A stretch of DNA of 64,000 nucleotides from Streptacidiphilus fuscans (GTDB taxonomy: Bacteria; Actinomycetota; Actinomycetes; Streptomycetales; Streptomycetaceae). The notes under the pieces were generated by a model, which saw only the letters and a list, made by a program, of their open reading frames with translations, was not told where the DNA came from and ran no database searches. Positions within the stretch are counted from its first letter, which is position 1; every line of letters starts with the position of its first letter. The translations under genes were made by a program, and so were the position numbers. The stretch spans positions 202,503-266,502 of the forward strand of contig NZ_JADPRT010000005.1 of NCBI RefSeq assembly GCF_015690355.1. The letters are read 5' to 3'. Shown in pieces: positions 41,959 to 50,236 of the stretch.

Positions 41959-42741
41959 CTAGAAGCCGGCGATCAGCCCCGCAGCGTGGCTGATCGGGAC
42001 GGTGTGCGTGACCCAGGCGGAGCCGCTGAAAAGGTGGAGCAGAAAGGACGTCGGCTCCGGAAGGTAGTTGGGCACGCCGCCACGCAGGGCGAGGCCGCTC
42101 TGGAGATGGGTGCTCGGGGCTGTCGTCAGCACGCTTCCCCCGAAATCGGCGGTGATGGAGCGGTGTACGTGGCCCGCGAGCACTCTCGCAACGTTCCCAT
42201 GCCGGGCGAGGACGAGCGCCAAGGCCTCGGCGTCGTCCAGGCGCATCTCGTCCAGGAAGGGAATGCCGACAGCAACAGGTGGATGGTGCAGGCACACGAC
42301 AGCGGGGATGTCCGGTCTGCGGCCAAGGATCCCGTCGAGCCACTCCAGCTGCGCGGCGCCAAGGCGACCTCCCGCTGCCTGCGGCACCTTCGAGTTGAGG
42401 ACGACAAGGGTGAACGCCGGGTAGTCCACCGCGTAGTGCGGCTGCGTCCCGTCACCCACGAAGCCCGTGTCGGCGAACTCGGCGAGCAGCACTTCAGGAT
42501 CGTCGTGGTTGCCCGCCACCAGGTGCAGCGGAAGGGGGAAACGCCGGATGACCTCCCGCAACACCCGGTACTCCTCCGGGCTGCCACGGTCGACCAGGTC
42601 CCCGGTGATCACTACGCAGTCCGGCTGCGGGTCGAGCACGAGGACGCGCCCGAGCGCCCGATGGAGCCCCTCGGCAGGAGCTCCGGCCAGGGGCCCGGTC
42701 GTGATGTGCGGATCACTGAGGTGCGCGATGGAAGCGGTCAC
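41959..42741 (-). CDS. Calcineurin-like metallophosphoesterase (CpdA-like)
   Basis: A 260-residue phosphodiesterase, taking GTG at 42741 (GGAG upstream), where family homology begins; an ATG at 42831 would add 30 residues. All metal motifs are present: HLSDPH, GDLVD, GNHD, a lone His in VVCLHHPP, and GHVH. The order and size fit class III cAMP phosphodiesterases of the CpdA/Rv0805 type. Such enzymes hydrolyse cyclic nucleotides or related phosphodiesters with two metal ions; the true substrate is not shown by sequence. Confidence 0.9.
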   Translation of the reverse strand: MTASIAHLSDPHITTGPLAGAPAEGLHRALGRVLVLDPQPDCVVITGDLVDRGSPEEYRVLREVIRRFPLPLHLVAGNHDDPEVLLAEFADTGFVGDGTQPHYAVDYPAFTLVVLNSKVPQAAGGRLGAAQLEWLDGILGRRPDIPAVVCLHHPPVAVGIPFLDEMRLDDAEALALVLARHGNVARVLAGHVHRSITADFGGSVLTTAPSTHLQSGLALRGGVPNYLPEPTSFLLHLFSGSAWVTHTVPISHAAGLIAGF

Positions 42742-42885
42742 CCTGGAACGCTCCAACACTCCGGCGGGCATGGCAACCAATCGCGCACAGGCGCCGTGCA
42801 CCGCATCAAGAAGCTCAAGAGGTAGATCCACGGGCGAGCCTGCTTCGGCCCGCTCCGGAAGAGTCGCGGCGGCTGATGACGTTCC

Positions 42886-43068
42886 TCAGCGCCGACCTGA
42901 ACTCGACGCGACATCCGCGCGCAGGGTACGACTGCACACACCAACTCCAACGACCACCCAACCGCGCTCATCAAGTACCAGCGCCGCGGACTGAGCGTCT
43001 ATCGCACCGAGGTCGAGTAACTCGGCCAGCACAAGACGGCAGTGTCCTCGCATCGATTCCACGATCAT
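42886..43068 (-). CDS. Short protein coupled to NUDIX gene
   Basis: A possible 60-residue protein (MIVESMRGHCRLVLAELLDLGAID, then LVLDERGWVVVGVGV). Its ATG overlaps the NUDIX stop as ATGA, which suggests translational coupling. No family is recognised and the C-terminus is Arg/Ser-rich, so it could be spurious. Confidence 0.4.
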   Translation of the reverse strand: MIVESMRGHCRLVLAELLDLGAIDAQSAALVLDERGWVVVGVGVCSRTLRADVASSSGRR

Positions 43069-43535
43069 CCCAGATACGGGCTGGGTCGCTTCTCCAGGAA
43101 GTGCGACAGCCGGAGCCGCTGCGTGTGGTGCATGGGCAGACGGTTGAGGTCAGCGAGGTCCACAAAGCGTAGTTCTGTGGACTCGTCAGAGATTGCCAAC
43201 CTCCCGCCGACGACGCGGGCGGTGAACACGACCGCGAACTGACGCCGCACCTCTCCATCGCTGTACGCGATGACATGCTTCGGGTCGGTGTAGGTACCGA
43301 CGAGCCCGGTGATCTCGACGTCAAGCCCGGTTTCCTCGCGCACCTCGCGGACGGCAGCGCCGGGCAGGCTGTCGTCCATCTCCATGCCCCCGCCCGGCAG
43401 CGCCCACATTCCGCTGTCCGTCCGGCGTTGGAGCAGGATCCGTCCCTCGTCATCGGTGACGACAGCCGCAGCCGCTACGACGAGACTGTTCGGTGTCGGC
43501 GCCGCCGGGTCGTCGTAGAACTCTGTACGTGCCAT
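43065..43535 (-). CDS. NUDIX hydrolase
   Basis: A 156-residue NUDIX enzyme. The box GGGMEMDDSLPGAAVREVREETGLDV follows Gx5Ex7REVxEExGL closely, with all catalytic glutamates. N-terminal VVAAAAVVTDDEGRILLQRRTDSGMWALPGG is typical. The C-terminus (FVDLADLNRLPMHHTQRLRLSHFL) is the usual substrate cap. It hydrolyses nucleoside-diphosphate-linked moieties; the specificity is unknown. A flavoprotein gene lies upstream on the same strand. Confidence 0.92.
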   Translation of the reverse strand: MARTEFYDDPAAPTPNSLVVAAAAVVTDDEGRILLQRRTDSGMWALPGGGMEMDDSLPGAAVREVREETGLDVEITGLVGTYTDPKHVIAYSDGEVRRQFAVVFTARVVGGRLAISDESTELRFVDLADLNRLPMHHTQRLRLSHFLEKRPSPYLG

Positions 43536-43623
43536 GCTCAGTCTCCCGCTCGACGGATGCCGCTGGACCAGTCAGACCGCAATCCCGCCCCCTGCGATCT
43601 GAAGCAGTCTCTGGCGAACATCG

Positions 43624-44166
43624 TCAACGATTGCCGCAGGCGTCTCCCCGGAGCAGGTCCAAGGCCTCGTGCCAGTCGAATCGGTCACGGCCTCCCCCCG
43701 CCTTGGGCGTGTGCGGCTCGTAGCTGCCGAAGCGAACGCCCATCTCTTCAAGGTCCCGACGACTGCGTGCGTACGCGGGGTGGGCGGCCTGGGCCTTGTT
43801 GATGTAAGGAAGAACGACCGCTGGGATGTTGAGACCGTAGGACTCCGTAAGGATTCCGAGGGCAAGGGTGTCCGCGTGGCCCGCCGCCCACTTGGTGATG
43901 GTGTTCAACGTGGCCGGCGCCACGGCGATCGCGTCGGCCGGAGGCAACGGCCGTGCCTGCCCTGGAGTCCGCCAGGCAGACCGGATCGGGTAGCCCGTCA
44001 GCTCTTCGAGAGCCTCCCGATCCATGAGGGCCAGCGCGTTGGGGGTCGCGATGACACCGGTCGCCCAGCCTTCCTGCTGGGCCTGACGAATCAACGTGCC
44101 GACATCGTCCGCCACACCAGCCGCACAGACCACGATGTAAAGGAACGGCATTCGGATCGTCGTCAC
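43624..44166 (-). CDS. HFCD-type flavoprotein
   Basis: A 180-residue flavoprotein of the CoaC/EpiD fold. It starts at GTG, overlapping the preceding stop by GTGA. It shows FLYIVVCAAGVADDVGTLIRQAQ, GVIATPNALALMD, ADAIAVAPATLNTITKWAAGHADTLALGIL (the PxxPAxxNTxxKxA flavin region), and VLPYINKAQAAHPAYARS. Streptomycete relatives cooccur with XRE-TPR regulators, as here. It may decarboxylate a peptide or act in signalling; no Cys-decarboxylase substrate is seen. Confidence 0.82.
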   Translation of the reverse strand: MTTIRMPFLYIVVCAAGVADDVGTLIRQAQQEGWATGVIATPNALALMDREALEELTGYPIRSAWRTPGQARPLPPADAIAVAPATLNTITKWAAGHADTLALGILTESYGLNIPAVVLPYINKAQAAHPAYARSRRDLEEMGVRFGSYEPHTPKAGGGRDRFDWHEALDLLRGDACGNR

Positions 44167-45440
44167 ACCGGCACTCCCAGCTCGTCGCACATCCGCCTGA
44201 GTCCTGGCACCTTACCCGTCCGATCACGGACAGCGAGGTCAGCGACCAGCTCACGGACAGCCGGCCGACGCACGTCCTCGGGCGCGGCCCGTTGGGCGAG
44301 CCGGAGGGCACGGTGGGCTTCGTCAAGTTGGCCGAGCTGCGATTTGGCTCGGGCCACGTCCAGCCAGAGCGCGGCTCGGCGTTCCGGTGCCTGGATCCGG
44401 CGACCCATCAACGGGGCAGCAGCGTCCAGCGCCGCACCGGCGTCACCCAGCGCCACATGGGTGCTGACGGTGTGCAGCCCGATGTTGGTGCTACTGAAGT
44501 TCGCCCACGAGTCCGGCCGGTCGATCTCCACATACCGGCCGACCTCCCGCGCCTCGCCCAGAAACTCCTGTACTGCTCCGCGGTCCTGAGCCCGACTCGC
44601 AGCGGTGGCACCGCGCAGGAGCAGGAGACCCACAGCGGCGAGGCGGACAGCCGGAAGGCGGTCGTAGCTGCCGGAGAGCTGCTCGGCGCTGTGCCGAATG
44701 GAGACGACCGCGGCCCGTGCGTGCCCACCCCGGATCAGTGCGTGGCCCTGGATGCGCACGCTGGAGGCCAGAGCCACCGGGTCACCGCTCTGCTCAGCCT
44801 CGGCGACGGCGCGGCCGACAGCGAGCCAGGCATTGCCGAGATCCCCCCGTTTGAGCAGGGTGCTGGCAGCGACTTGGTACGTCGATGCCAGGAGCCGGGA
44901 CATGACCGGGTCCGCGAGCTCGGCGCGCGCAGCGCGCAACTCCGTGATCAGCGCGGGCAACACTCGGTCCAACTCGCCGTATCGGCAGGCACAGAACAGT
45001 CCGCGTGCGGCAAGCGTGCGTTGCTCCAGTTGCTCAACGCTCGCCGGGCGCGCCTCCGCAGGGCTCAGGCCCGGCATCAGCGCGAGAACCAGGTCACTGC
45101 CGGAATTCGCGGATCGCCTCCCCACCGAAGGCGAAGCAAGCGCTCCTATTCCAGCCGCGAGCAACCTTCGACGGTCCATGCCCGCCTGGGGTTCGTGATC
45201 TGCGCTGCCAACATGGGAGAGCCCGAACTCCCGGAGAGGAATGTCCAGCAACTCTGCCACGGCTCGGAGAGTCCGAATGTCCTGGGTGCCCAAGCGCTCC
45301 AGGCGGGAGACCTTCGTCTGGTGATATCCGAGTCGCGCGGCGAACTCTGTCTGCGTCCAGCCCTTGAGCACGCGGGCCTGCCGGATGAGCGCGCCGAGTC
45401 GCTTGGGGTCCGGATCTCGCCGGCTTCTCTCCTGTGACAC
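44163..45440 (-). CDS. XRE-family regulator with TPR-like C-terminus
   Basis: A 425-residue regulator taking GTG at 45440, with GGGAGG 5 nt upstream; an ATG at 45476 is possible. The N-terminal XRE HTH reads LGALIRQARVLKGWTQTEFAARLGYHQTKVSRLERLGTQDIRTLRAVAELL in outline. The remainder is helical with TPR-like repeats (GNAWLAVGRAVAEAEQSGDPVALASSVRIQGHAL, QLDEAHRALRLAQRAAPED). Such proteins resemble Rgg/BldB-associated or peptide-sensing regulators in streptomycetes. It overlaps the flavoprotein gene by 4 bp and is divergent from the 45626 gene set. Confidence 0.85.
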   Translation of the reverse strand: MSQERSRRDPDPKRLGALIRQARVLKGWTQTEFAARLGYHQTKVSRLERLGTQDIRTLRAVAELLDIPLREFGLSHVGSADHEPQAGMDRRRLLAAGIGALASPSVGRRSANSGSDLVLALMPGLSPAEARPASVEQLEQRTLAARGLFCACRYGELDRVLPALITELRAARAELADPVMSRLLASTYQVAASTLLKRGDLGNAWLAVGRAVAEAEQSGDPVALASSVRIQGHALIRGGHARAAVVSIRHSAEQLSGSYDRLPAVRLAAVGLLLLRGATAASRAQDRGAVQEFLGEAREVGRYVEIDRPDSWANFSSTNIGLHTVSTHVALGDAGAALDAAAPLMGRRIQAPERRAALWLDVARAKSQLGQLDEAHRALRLAQRAAPEDVRRPAVRELVADLAVRDRTGKVPGLRRMCDELGVPV

Positions 45441-45625
45441 TGGGCCTCCCGCGCTGAAGATCCTGCCCGGTTTCATGACCCTATGCGACCTTGCGAGGCT
45501 TCGTAAGCACGACCTGCATAAACCAAGCGGGATCTGCATGACCGTCAGCTATCGCACAGCACACCGGGTTTCCTGGATGGGCGGCCCCAACGCCCTGCTC
45601 CTCTCCAGCCCGAACGGATGCCGTC

Positions 45626-45991
45626 ATGCATGTCTCGCGCTTGGCCCTGTATCTCAACCACGCAGTCCTGGGACCCTCCCCGGCGTGGGGAGGAACCCGG
45701 ACGGAGCTGTGCCACGAGTACGCCCAGCGTTACGGACACCTGGTGGTAGCCGGATACGAGGACCGGTCGACCGAACCACCAGAGCTGCGGCCGGGTTGGC
45801 AGTGCGTCACCGACGCACTTCAAGCCGAAAGGGTCGACGGCGTCCTGACCTGGGCCAGTTGCATGATCTCTGCCGACCCATGCGCCGTCGACGTTCTGTA
45901 CCGCACCGTGCTGGCCCCGCGCGGGGCGATGCTCGCGGAAGCCCACACACTCCCCCGTCCGCTCGAACCCGAGTTTCCGGCCGGGTGGTAG
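45626..45991 (+). CDS. Resolvase-N-like small protein
   Basis: A 121-residue protein (MHVSRLALYLNHAVLGPSPAW, then LCHEYAQRYGHLVVAGYEDRS, RPGWQCVTDALQAERVDGVLTW). The order of blocks resembles serine-recombinase N-domains ('...RPGWQALLDAV...VDAVVVW'), but the catalytic Ser and Arg motifs are absent. It may be a degenerate, non-recombinase relative. It is the first gene of a plus-strand cluster divergent from the XRE regulator, and the next gene begins 4 bases later. Confidence 0.6.
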   Translation: MHVSRLALYLNHAVLGPSPAWGGTRTELCHEYAQRYGHLVVAGYEDRSTEPPELRPGWQCVTDALQAERVDGVLTWASCMISADPCAVDVLYRTVLAPRGAMLAEAHTLPRPLEPEFPAGW

Positions 45992-45995
45992 CCAT

Positions 45996-46325
45996 GTGCT
46001 GCCTCTTCACGCCACGTGGGACCTTGAGTCGACCGGTGAGGCAGTCCACGTCACCCGGCACGCCATCACCGCCGTCTTGGAGGCCTGGAAGATGACGGCC
46101 GACCATCGGTTCCAGGCGCTGCTCGTCTACTCCGAACTGGCCACGAACGCGGTACGTCACGGCAGCGGCCAGCCGATCAGTGTGCACATCAGCCTCGCTG
46201 ACGAGGAGTTGACGGTGGAGGTCAACGATGCAGGCCGCCGCGTCGGGAACACAGCTCAGATGCCATGGCGGCCTCGTGCAGCCGTTGTTCGGCTGCTCGG
46301 CCCAGTCTGTAACCTACGACCGTGA
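45996..46325 (+). CDS. Truncated anti-sigma-type ATPase (HATPase_c_2)
   Basis: A 109-residue RsbW/SpoIIAB-like protein, GTG start 4 bases after the previous stop. The N-box is present (LLVYSELATNAVRHG), as is the start of the G1 box (LTVEVNDAG), but the sequence then diverges (RRVGNTAQMPWRPRAAVVRLLG) and ends without the ATP-lid/G2 (GRGLxLV) motifs. ATP binding is therefore doubtful. Either the gene has decayed at its 3' end or it is an unusual short form. It overlaps the next gene by GTGA. Confidence 0.55.
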   Translation: MLPLHATWDLESTGEAVHVTRHAITAVLEAWKMTADHRFQALLVYSELATNAVRHGSGQPISVHISLADEELTVEVNDAGRRVGNTAQMPWRPRAAVVRLLGPVCNLRP

Positions 46326-46627
46326 TCACATCGGAGCAGGCCAGGGAAATCGCAGACCGGTTCATCGCCGAGGCGAATGCTCGGCCGCGTTATGGCGACG
46401 ACGAGCTCGTGATCACCGGATTCGCCGAGCATCGCTTCGGCTGGTCCTTCAGCTACCAATCATCGCGTTGGGTCGAGACAGGTGACATTCAACACCTTCT
46501 GATCGGCCAGGGGCCCGTCGTGATTGACCGTCGGGATGGGAGTGTTCACGCCTTCGGCTCCGCCACCCCCGACGCAGACGTGGCTCGCTTCCAGGAGCGC
46601 TATGACGCGGAGACGAAGAACCTGTAG
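46322..46627 (+). CDS. YrhB/Imm35-like protein
   Basis: A 101-residue protein, GTG start overlapping the preceding stop. It shows the order VITGFAEHRFGWSFSYQSSRWVETGD, LLIGQGPVVIDRRDGSVHAFGSA and a C-terminal helix RFQERYDAETK. This matches the YrhB/immunity-35 fold, whose members are frequently immunity proteins of polymorphic toxins or chaperone-like. No toxin is adjacent, so it may be an orphan. Confidence 0.75.
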   Translation: MITSEQAREIADRFIAEANARPRYGDDELVITGFAEHRFGWSFSYQSSRWVETGDIQHLLIGQGPVVIDRRDGSVHAFGSATPDADVARFQERYDAETKNL

Positions 46628-46768
46628 TCACTGAGGTTTTCTCGGTGAAGATCGGCTCCAAGGGCCGAGTGGTCGATGGTGTCGGCGGGCGGCTTCTCGA
46701 AGATTGACTCGTCGGTGGGCGAGTGGCAGCCTGCCTGTGCTCATGCGCCTGCTGGACCCGGGGGATCC

Positions 46769-47467
46769 ATGCCCTTCTTCAAGGCCGTTCTCTTCGACTG
46801 GGTCGGAACGCTCATCGTCCCCAAATGGGGCCCGACTCGTGGGCAACCCAGGGGGGCGTCGTGGATCGGGAGCTCGTTGAGGCAGGTGGGCCGGGAAGTC
46901 TCCACGGCCGAGGTGGAACGGGTCAGCGCAGCCCTGAACGCGGCCGGAAGGCGCCCTGACGTCGCTGAGGGCTGGGCGGGAGCTGATCTGTCCGCTGCGG
47001 CCCATCGGGAGAATTATGACCGCTGGGTCAACGCCGCCGGAGTGGACCGTCGCTTGGCCGGGGTGATGTACGAGTCCCTGTGCGACGCCACTGACAACCA
47101 GTTCGCCGTCGATGTCGAACCCACCCTTGGAGCGCTCAAGGCCGCCGGGGTGAAGGTGGCCATAGTCAGCGACATCCATGTCGACATCCGTCCGAGCTTC
47201 GCGAAGGCGGGCCTGGACACGTACGTCGACGACTTCGTCCTGTCCTTTGAGTGCGGTGCGTGCAAACCCGACCCGGCTGTCTTTCGCACCGCCCTGGAAC
47301 GGCTCGGCGTACAGCCCGACGAGGCCCTGATGGTCGGCGATCGCTCCGGCCACGACGGTGCGGCCGTCGAAGCCGGTCTCACGACGTTGCTCGTGCCGCC
47401 GTTGACGCACGTGACGGAGAAGCGACTGCACCTGGTCCTCGCCACCTGCAGCGTCCCCGGCCTTTGA
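46769..47467 (+). CDS. HAD-family hydrolase
   Basis: A 232-residue HAD phosphatase. The start at 46769 follows GGGGGA; upstream codons do not look coding. Motif I is AVLFDWVGTLI (the second Asp of DxD is replaced by Val), motif II VAIVSDIHVD, motif III the Lys in CGACKPD, and motif IV VGDRSGHDGAAVEAG. A DxV motif I occurs in some HADs but may alter chemistry. It is a cytosolic hydrolase of unknown substrate. Confidence 0.85.
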   Translation: MPFFKAVLFDWVGTLIVPKWGPTRGQPRGASWIGSSLRQVGREVSTAEVERVSAALNAAGRRPDVAEGWAGADLSAAAHRENYDRWVNAAGVDRRLAGVMYESLCDATDNQFAVDVEPTLGALKAAGVKVAIVSDIHVDIRPSFAKAGLDTYVDDFVLSFECGACKPDPAVFRTALERLGVQPDEALMVGDRSGHDGAAVEAGLTTLLVPPLTHVTEKRLHLVLATCSVPGL

Positions 47468-47600
47468 ATGCCCGCTCGGATCCTCGAAGCCGAAGACCAA
47501 GCAGGCCAGTGCGGCCTCACTGGCGTAACCGTGGCCCCACACCGAACGCATCAACCGCCAGCCGGTTCCACTGAGGAGCCCCCGTTGCTGCGGCCGATGG
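47468..47600 (-). pseudogene. GNAT acetyltransferase remnant
   Basis: In one minus-strand frame the segment GTGWRLMRSVWGHGYASEAA, continuing LACLVFGFEDPS, matches the acetyl-CoA loop of RimJ/RimL-type GNATs ('IGWRLxxxxWGxGYATEA'). The domain is not complete on either side, and the frame runs on only as antisense of the HAD gene. Confidence 0.45.
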
Positions 47601-47656
47601 AGCGCTGAGCTTGAGCGGCACCGCCCGGAAGTGCGAACGGCAGGCAACCCCAGTCC

Positions 47657-48052
47657 TCACACGTCCAGCGCGTGACCGGTCGTCGCGTCGACGTGTGCCG
47701 GGACCTCCTCGTGGCGGTCGCCGACGGTCGGCGTGCCGGTGGGTTCGAACATGAGGATCGACGCGCCCGACGGAGCGGACGGTTTGTGCTCCGTTCCCCT
47801 CGGGACGGTGAAGACCGCGCCCTGGGGCAGCACCACCGCGCGTTCCCCGTCCGGCTCGCGGAGGGCGATGTGGAGCTCGCCGTGGAGTACCAGGAAGAAC
47901 TCGTCGGTGTCCACGTGGACGTGCCAGATGTGGTCGCCCTCGACCTTGGCGATCCGGACGTCGTAGTCGTTGACCCGCGTGACGATGCGCGGGCTCCACA
48001 GCGCGTCGAAGGAGGCCAGAGCCGTGGCGAGCGAGACGGGTTGGTCGGTCAT
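47657..48052 (-). CDS. Cupin-domain protein
   Basis: A 131-residue single-domain cupin. Motif 1 is IWHVHVDTDEFFLVLHGELHI (two His and Glu for metal), and motif 2 PQGAVFTVPRGTEHKPSAP. It may be an isomerase, dioxygenase or sensor. It is divergent from the GlxA/AraC regulator at 48105, with only about 50 bp between them, so it is a likely target of that regulator. Confidence 0.87.
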   Translation of the reverse strand: MTDQPVSLATALASFDALWSPRIVTRVNDYDVRIAKVEGDHIWHVHVDTDEFFLVLHGELHIALREPDGERAVVLPQGAVFTVPRGTEHKPSAPSGASILMFEPTGTPTVGDRHEEVPAHVDATTGHALDV

Positions 48053-48104
48053 GCACTCATCCTGCGCTCCACCGCCCGTCCCCGGCGAGTGCTAGGAATT
48101 GCAC

Positions 48105-49133
48105 ATGACGCAAGGATTCTCGCACCACGCCGCCCAGCGGACCGGCGCCCGCAAGGCGGGTGCGCTGCATCGGGTGGTCGTCATCGTCGACGAGAACTCC
48201 AACCCTTTCGAACTCGGCTGCGCGACCGAGATCTTCGGCCTGCGCCGACCCGAACTCGGCCGTGACCTCTACGACTTCCAGCTCTCTTCCGCCGAGCCCC
48301 GCACCCGCATGCGGGACGGGTTCTTCACGCTCACCGGAGTCGCCGGTCTGGACGCCACCGAGGACGCGGACACCGTGATCGTCCCCAACCGCCCCGACGT
48401 CGAGACGCCGCGCCACCCCGCGGTGCTGGACGCCGTCCGCCGGGCGCACGCGCGCGGCGCGCGGTTGATCGGTTTCTGCAGCGGGGCGTTCACCCTGGCC
48501 GAAGCCGGAGTGCTCGACGGCCGCCGGGCCACCGCGCACTGGCAGTGGGCGGACTCCTTCCGGGCCATGTTCCCGGCCGTCCACCTCGAGTCGGACGTGC
48601 TGTTCGTGGACGACGGCGACATCCTCACGGCGGCCGGAAGCGCAGCCGCGCTCGATCTCGGGCTGCATGTCGTCCGCCGCGACCACGGCGCGGAGGTCGC
48701 CAACTCCGTGAGCAGGCGACTCGTCTTCGCCGCTCACCGGGACGGCGGGCAACGGCAGTTCGTGGAGCGGCCGTTGCCCGACGTGCCCGACGAGTCGCTG
48801 GCGCCGGTGCTGGCCTGGGCGCAGGAGCGGCTGGATCTGCCCCTCACGGTGGCGGACCTCGCCGGGCGCGCCGCGGTCAGCCCGGCGACGCTGCATCGAC
48901 GCTTCCGCGCGCAGTTGGGGACGACGCCGCTGTCGTGGCTCACCAGGGAGCGGCTCGCCCTGGCCTGCCGGCTGATCGAGCGAGGCGAGAACCGCTTCGA
49001 GGTCGTCGCCCGCCGGAGCGGACTCGGCACGGCCGCCAACCTGCGCGCGTTGATGCGCCGCGAGACCGGCATCACCCCGTCCGCCTACCGGCGTCGCTTC
49101 GGCCCGGAGGCGGCCTCGGCCGACGCCACCTGA
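48105..49133 (+). CDS. GlxA-type AraC-family regulator (DJ-1/PfpI domain)
   Basis: A 342-residue regulator. The N-terminal DJ-1/PfpI-like domain includes VVVIVDENSNPFELG, and IGFCSGAFTLAEAGVLDGRRATAHW with the nucleophile-elbow Cys. The C-terminal AraC HTH (about 245-330) reads VADLAGRAAVSPATLHRRFRAQLGTTPLSWLTRERLALACRLIERG in outline, ending TGITPSAYRRRFG. Such regulators respond to small metabolites. It is divergent from a cupin gene. The ATG at 48099 is an alternative start. Confidence 0.92.
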   Translation: MTQGFSHHAAQRTGARKAGALHRVVVIVDENSNPFELGCATEIFGLRRPELGRDLYDFQLSSAEPRTRMRDGFFTLTGVAGLDATEDADTVIVPNRPDVETPRHPAVLDAVRRAHARGARLIGFCSGAFTLAEAGVLDGRRATAHWQWADSFRAMFPAVHLESDVLFVDDGDILTAAGSAAALDLGLHVVRRDHGAEVANSVSRRLVFAAHRDGGQRQFVERPLPDVPDESLAPVLAWAQERLDLPLTVADLAGRAAVSPATLHRRFRAQLGTTPLSWLTRERLALACRLIERGENRFEVVARRSGLGTAANLRALMRRETGITPSAYRRRFGPEAASADAT

Positions 49134-49207
49134 CGCCTGGCCTCCTGACGCGACGCCACCTGACGCGAGGCCAGCACCCACAAGGCCGCCTGCGCCGACG
49201 CCACCTG
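49121..49207. repeat. cgacgccacctg direct repeats
   Basis: Three exact 12-bp copies (49121-49132, 49151-49162, 49196-49207) in the 3' end of, and just after, the GlxA gene. The first encodes its last residues. Partial copies (gccgacctgac) follow. Their function is unknown. Confidence 0.7.
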
Positions 49208-49236
49208 CGCCGAGCCGACCTGACGGCGGCCGCGCC

Positions 49237-50163
49237 TCAGCCCGCGGACTCCAGCGCCGCGAGGTCGTCCGCCGTCAGGCGGATGGCTCCGGCCGCGATG
49301 TTCGCCTCCAGGTGGGCCAGATCGCCGGTGCCGGGGATGGCCAGGACGTGGGGTCCCTGGGCCAGGGTCCATGCCAGTCTGATCTGCTGAGGCGTCGCCC
49401 CGTGGGCCTTCGCCACCGCCAGCACCTCGCTGCTCTCCTCCGAGTTGGCCGGATCCGGCGTGGCCCCCGAGGCCCGCGCCCCCGCGATGGCGAAGAAGGG
49501 CACGAACGCGATACCCGCCTCCCCGCATGCGTCCAGCACCTCGGCGGAGCCACGGTGCCCCAGGCTGAACCGGTTCTGCACGACCGCCACCGGCGCGATC
49601 GCCCGTGCTTCGGCCAGTTGGGCCGTCGTCACGTCCGAGACCCCGAGGTTCCGGACCAGCCCGGCCTCGCGCAGCTCGGCCAGCGCGCCGAAGTGCTCGG
49701 CGATCGACTCCCACCGCATGTTGCGCAGGTACACCAGGTCCAGGTGGTCGCGGCCGAGTTGGCGCAGGTTCTCCTCGACGTCGCCGCGCAGTTGGTCCGG
49801 TCGCGCGGAGGTGTCCCAGTCCCCGCTGCGGTCCCGGCGCGGACCCACCTTCGTCGCGACCAGCACCTCGTCGCCGAACGGGGCGAGCGCGGCGTTGACA
49901 ATCTCATTGGCCGAACGCAGCGACGAGAAGTAGAAGGCGGCGGTGTCGATGTGGTTCACGCCGAGCTCGACGGCACGGCGCACCACCGCGATCGAGGTCT
50001 CGCGATCGCGCGGCACCCCGCCGTGGAAGGCCTGGGTACCGGTCAGGCGCATCGCACCGAAGCCGAGGCGGTGCACGGTGTGCTCGCCGAGCCGGAAGGT
50101 GCCCGAGTCGGCGGCGTTCGGCGACGAGGCGCGGTTGGAGTGGGGGTTCATCGAAGTGGTCAC
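49237..50163 (-). CDS. Aldo/keto reductase (YdbC/PdxI-like)
   Basis: A 308-residue TIM-barrel reductase, taking GTG at 50163. AAGGAGG lies about 14 nt upstream, a longer spacing than usual; an ATG at 50151 is possible. The Asp-Tyr-Lys residues are in HIDTAAFYF and VLVATKVGPR. At the usual His position the sequence is LDLVYLRN, so Arg replaces His. That change is seen in the pyridoxal-reductase-like branch, which suggests such a specificity. The cofactor end has AIPGTGDLAHLEANIAA, typical of NADPH-binding AKRs. Confidence 0.87.
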   Translation of the reverse strand: MTTSMNPHSNRASSPNAADSGTFRLGEHTVHRLGFGAMRLTGTQAFHGGVPRDRETSIAVVRRAVELGVNHIDTAAFYFSSLRSANEIVNAALAPFGDEVLVATKVGPRRDRSGDWDTSARPDQLRGDVEENLRQLGRDHLDLVYLRNMRWESIAEHFGALAELREAGLVRNLGVSDVTTAQLAEARAIAPVAVVQNRFSLGHRGSAEVLDACGEAGIAFVPFFAIAGARASGATPDPANSEESSEVLAVAKAHGATPQQIRLAWTLAQGPHVLAIPGTGDLAHLEANIAAGAIRLTADDLAALESAG

Positions 50164-50236
50164 GGGGACTTCTATCACCTCCTTCGCGTCGATGCCGGAG
50201 GAATTCGGGACGTCAGTGGGCTGCGGCGGTCGAGGG

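Noticed and set aside
46769..47467. HAD gene as a pseudogene because motif I is DxV instead of DxD
   Set aside because: All other HAD motifs are intact and the frame is complete, and a non-DxD motif I occurs in active HADs of other types.
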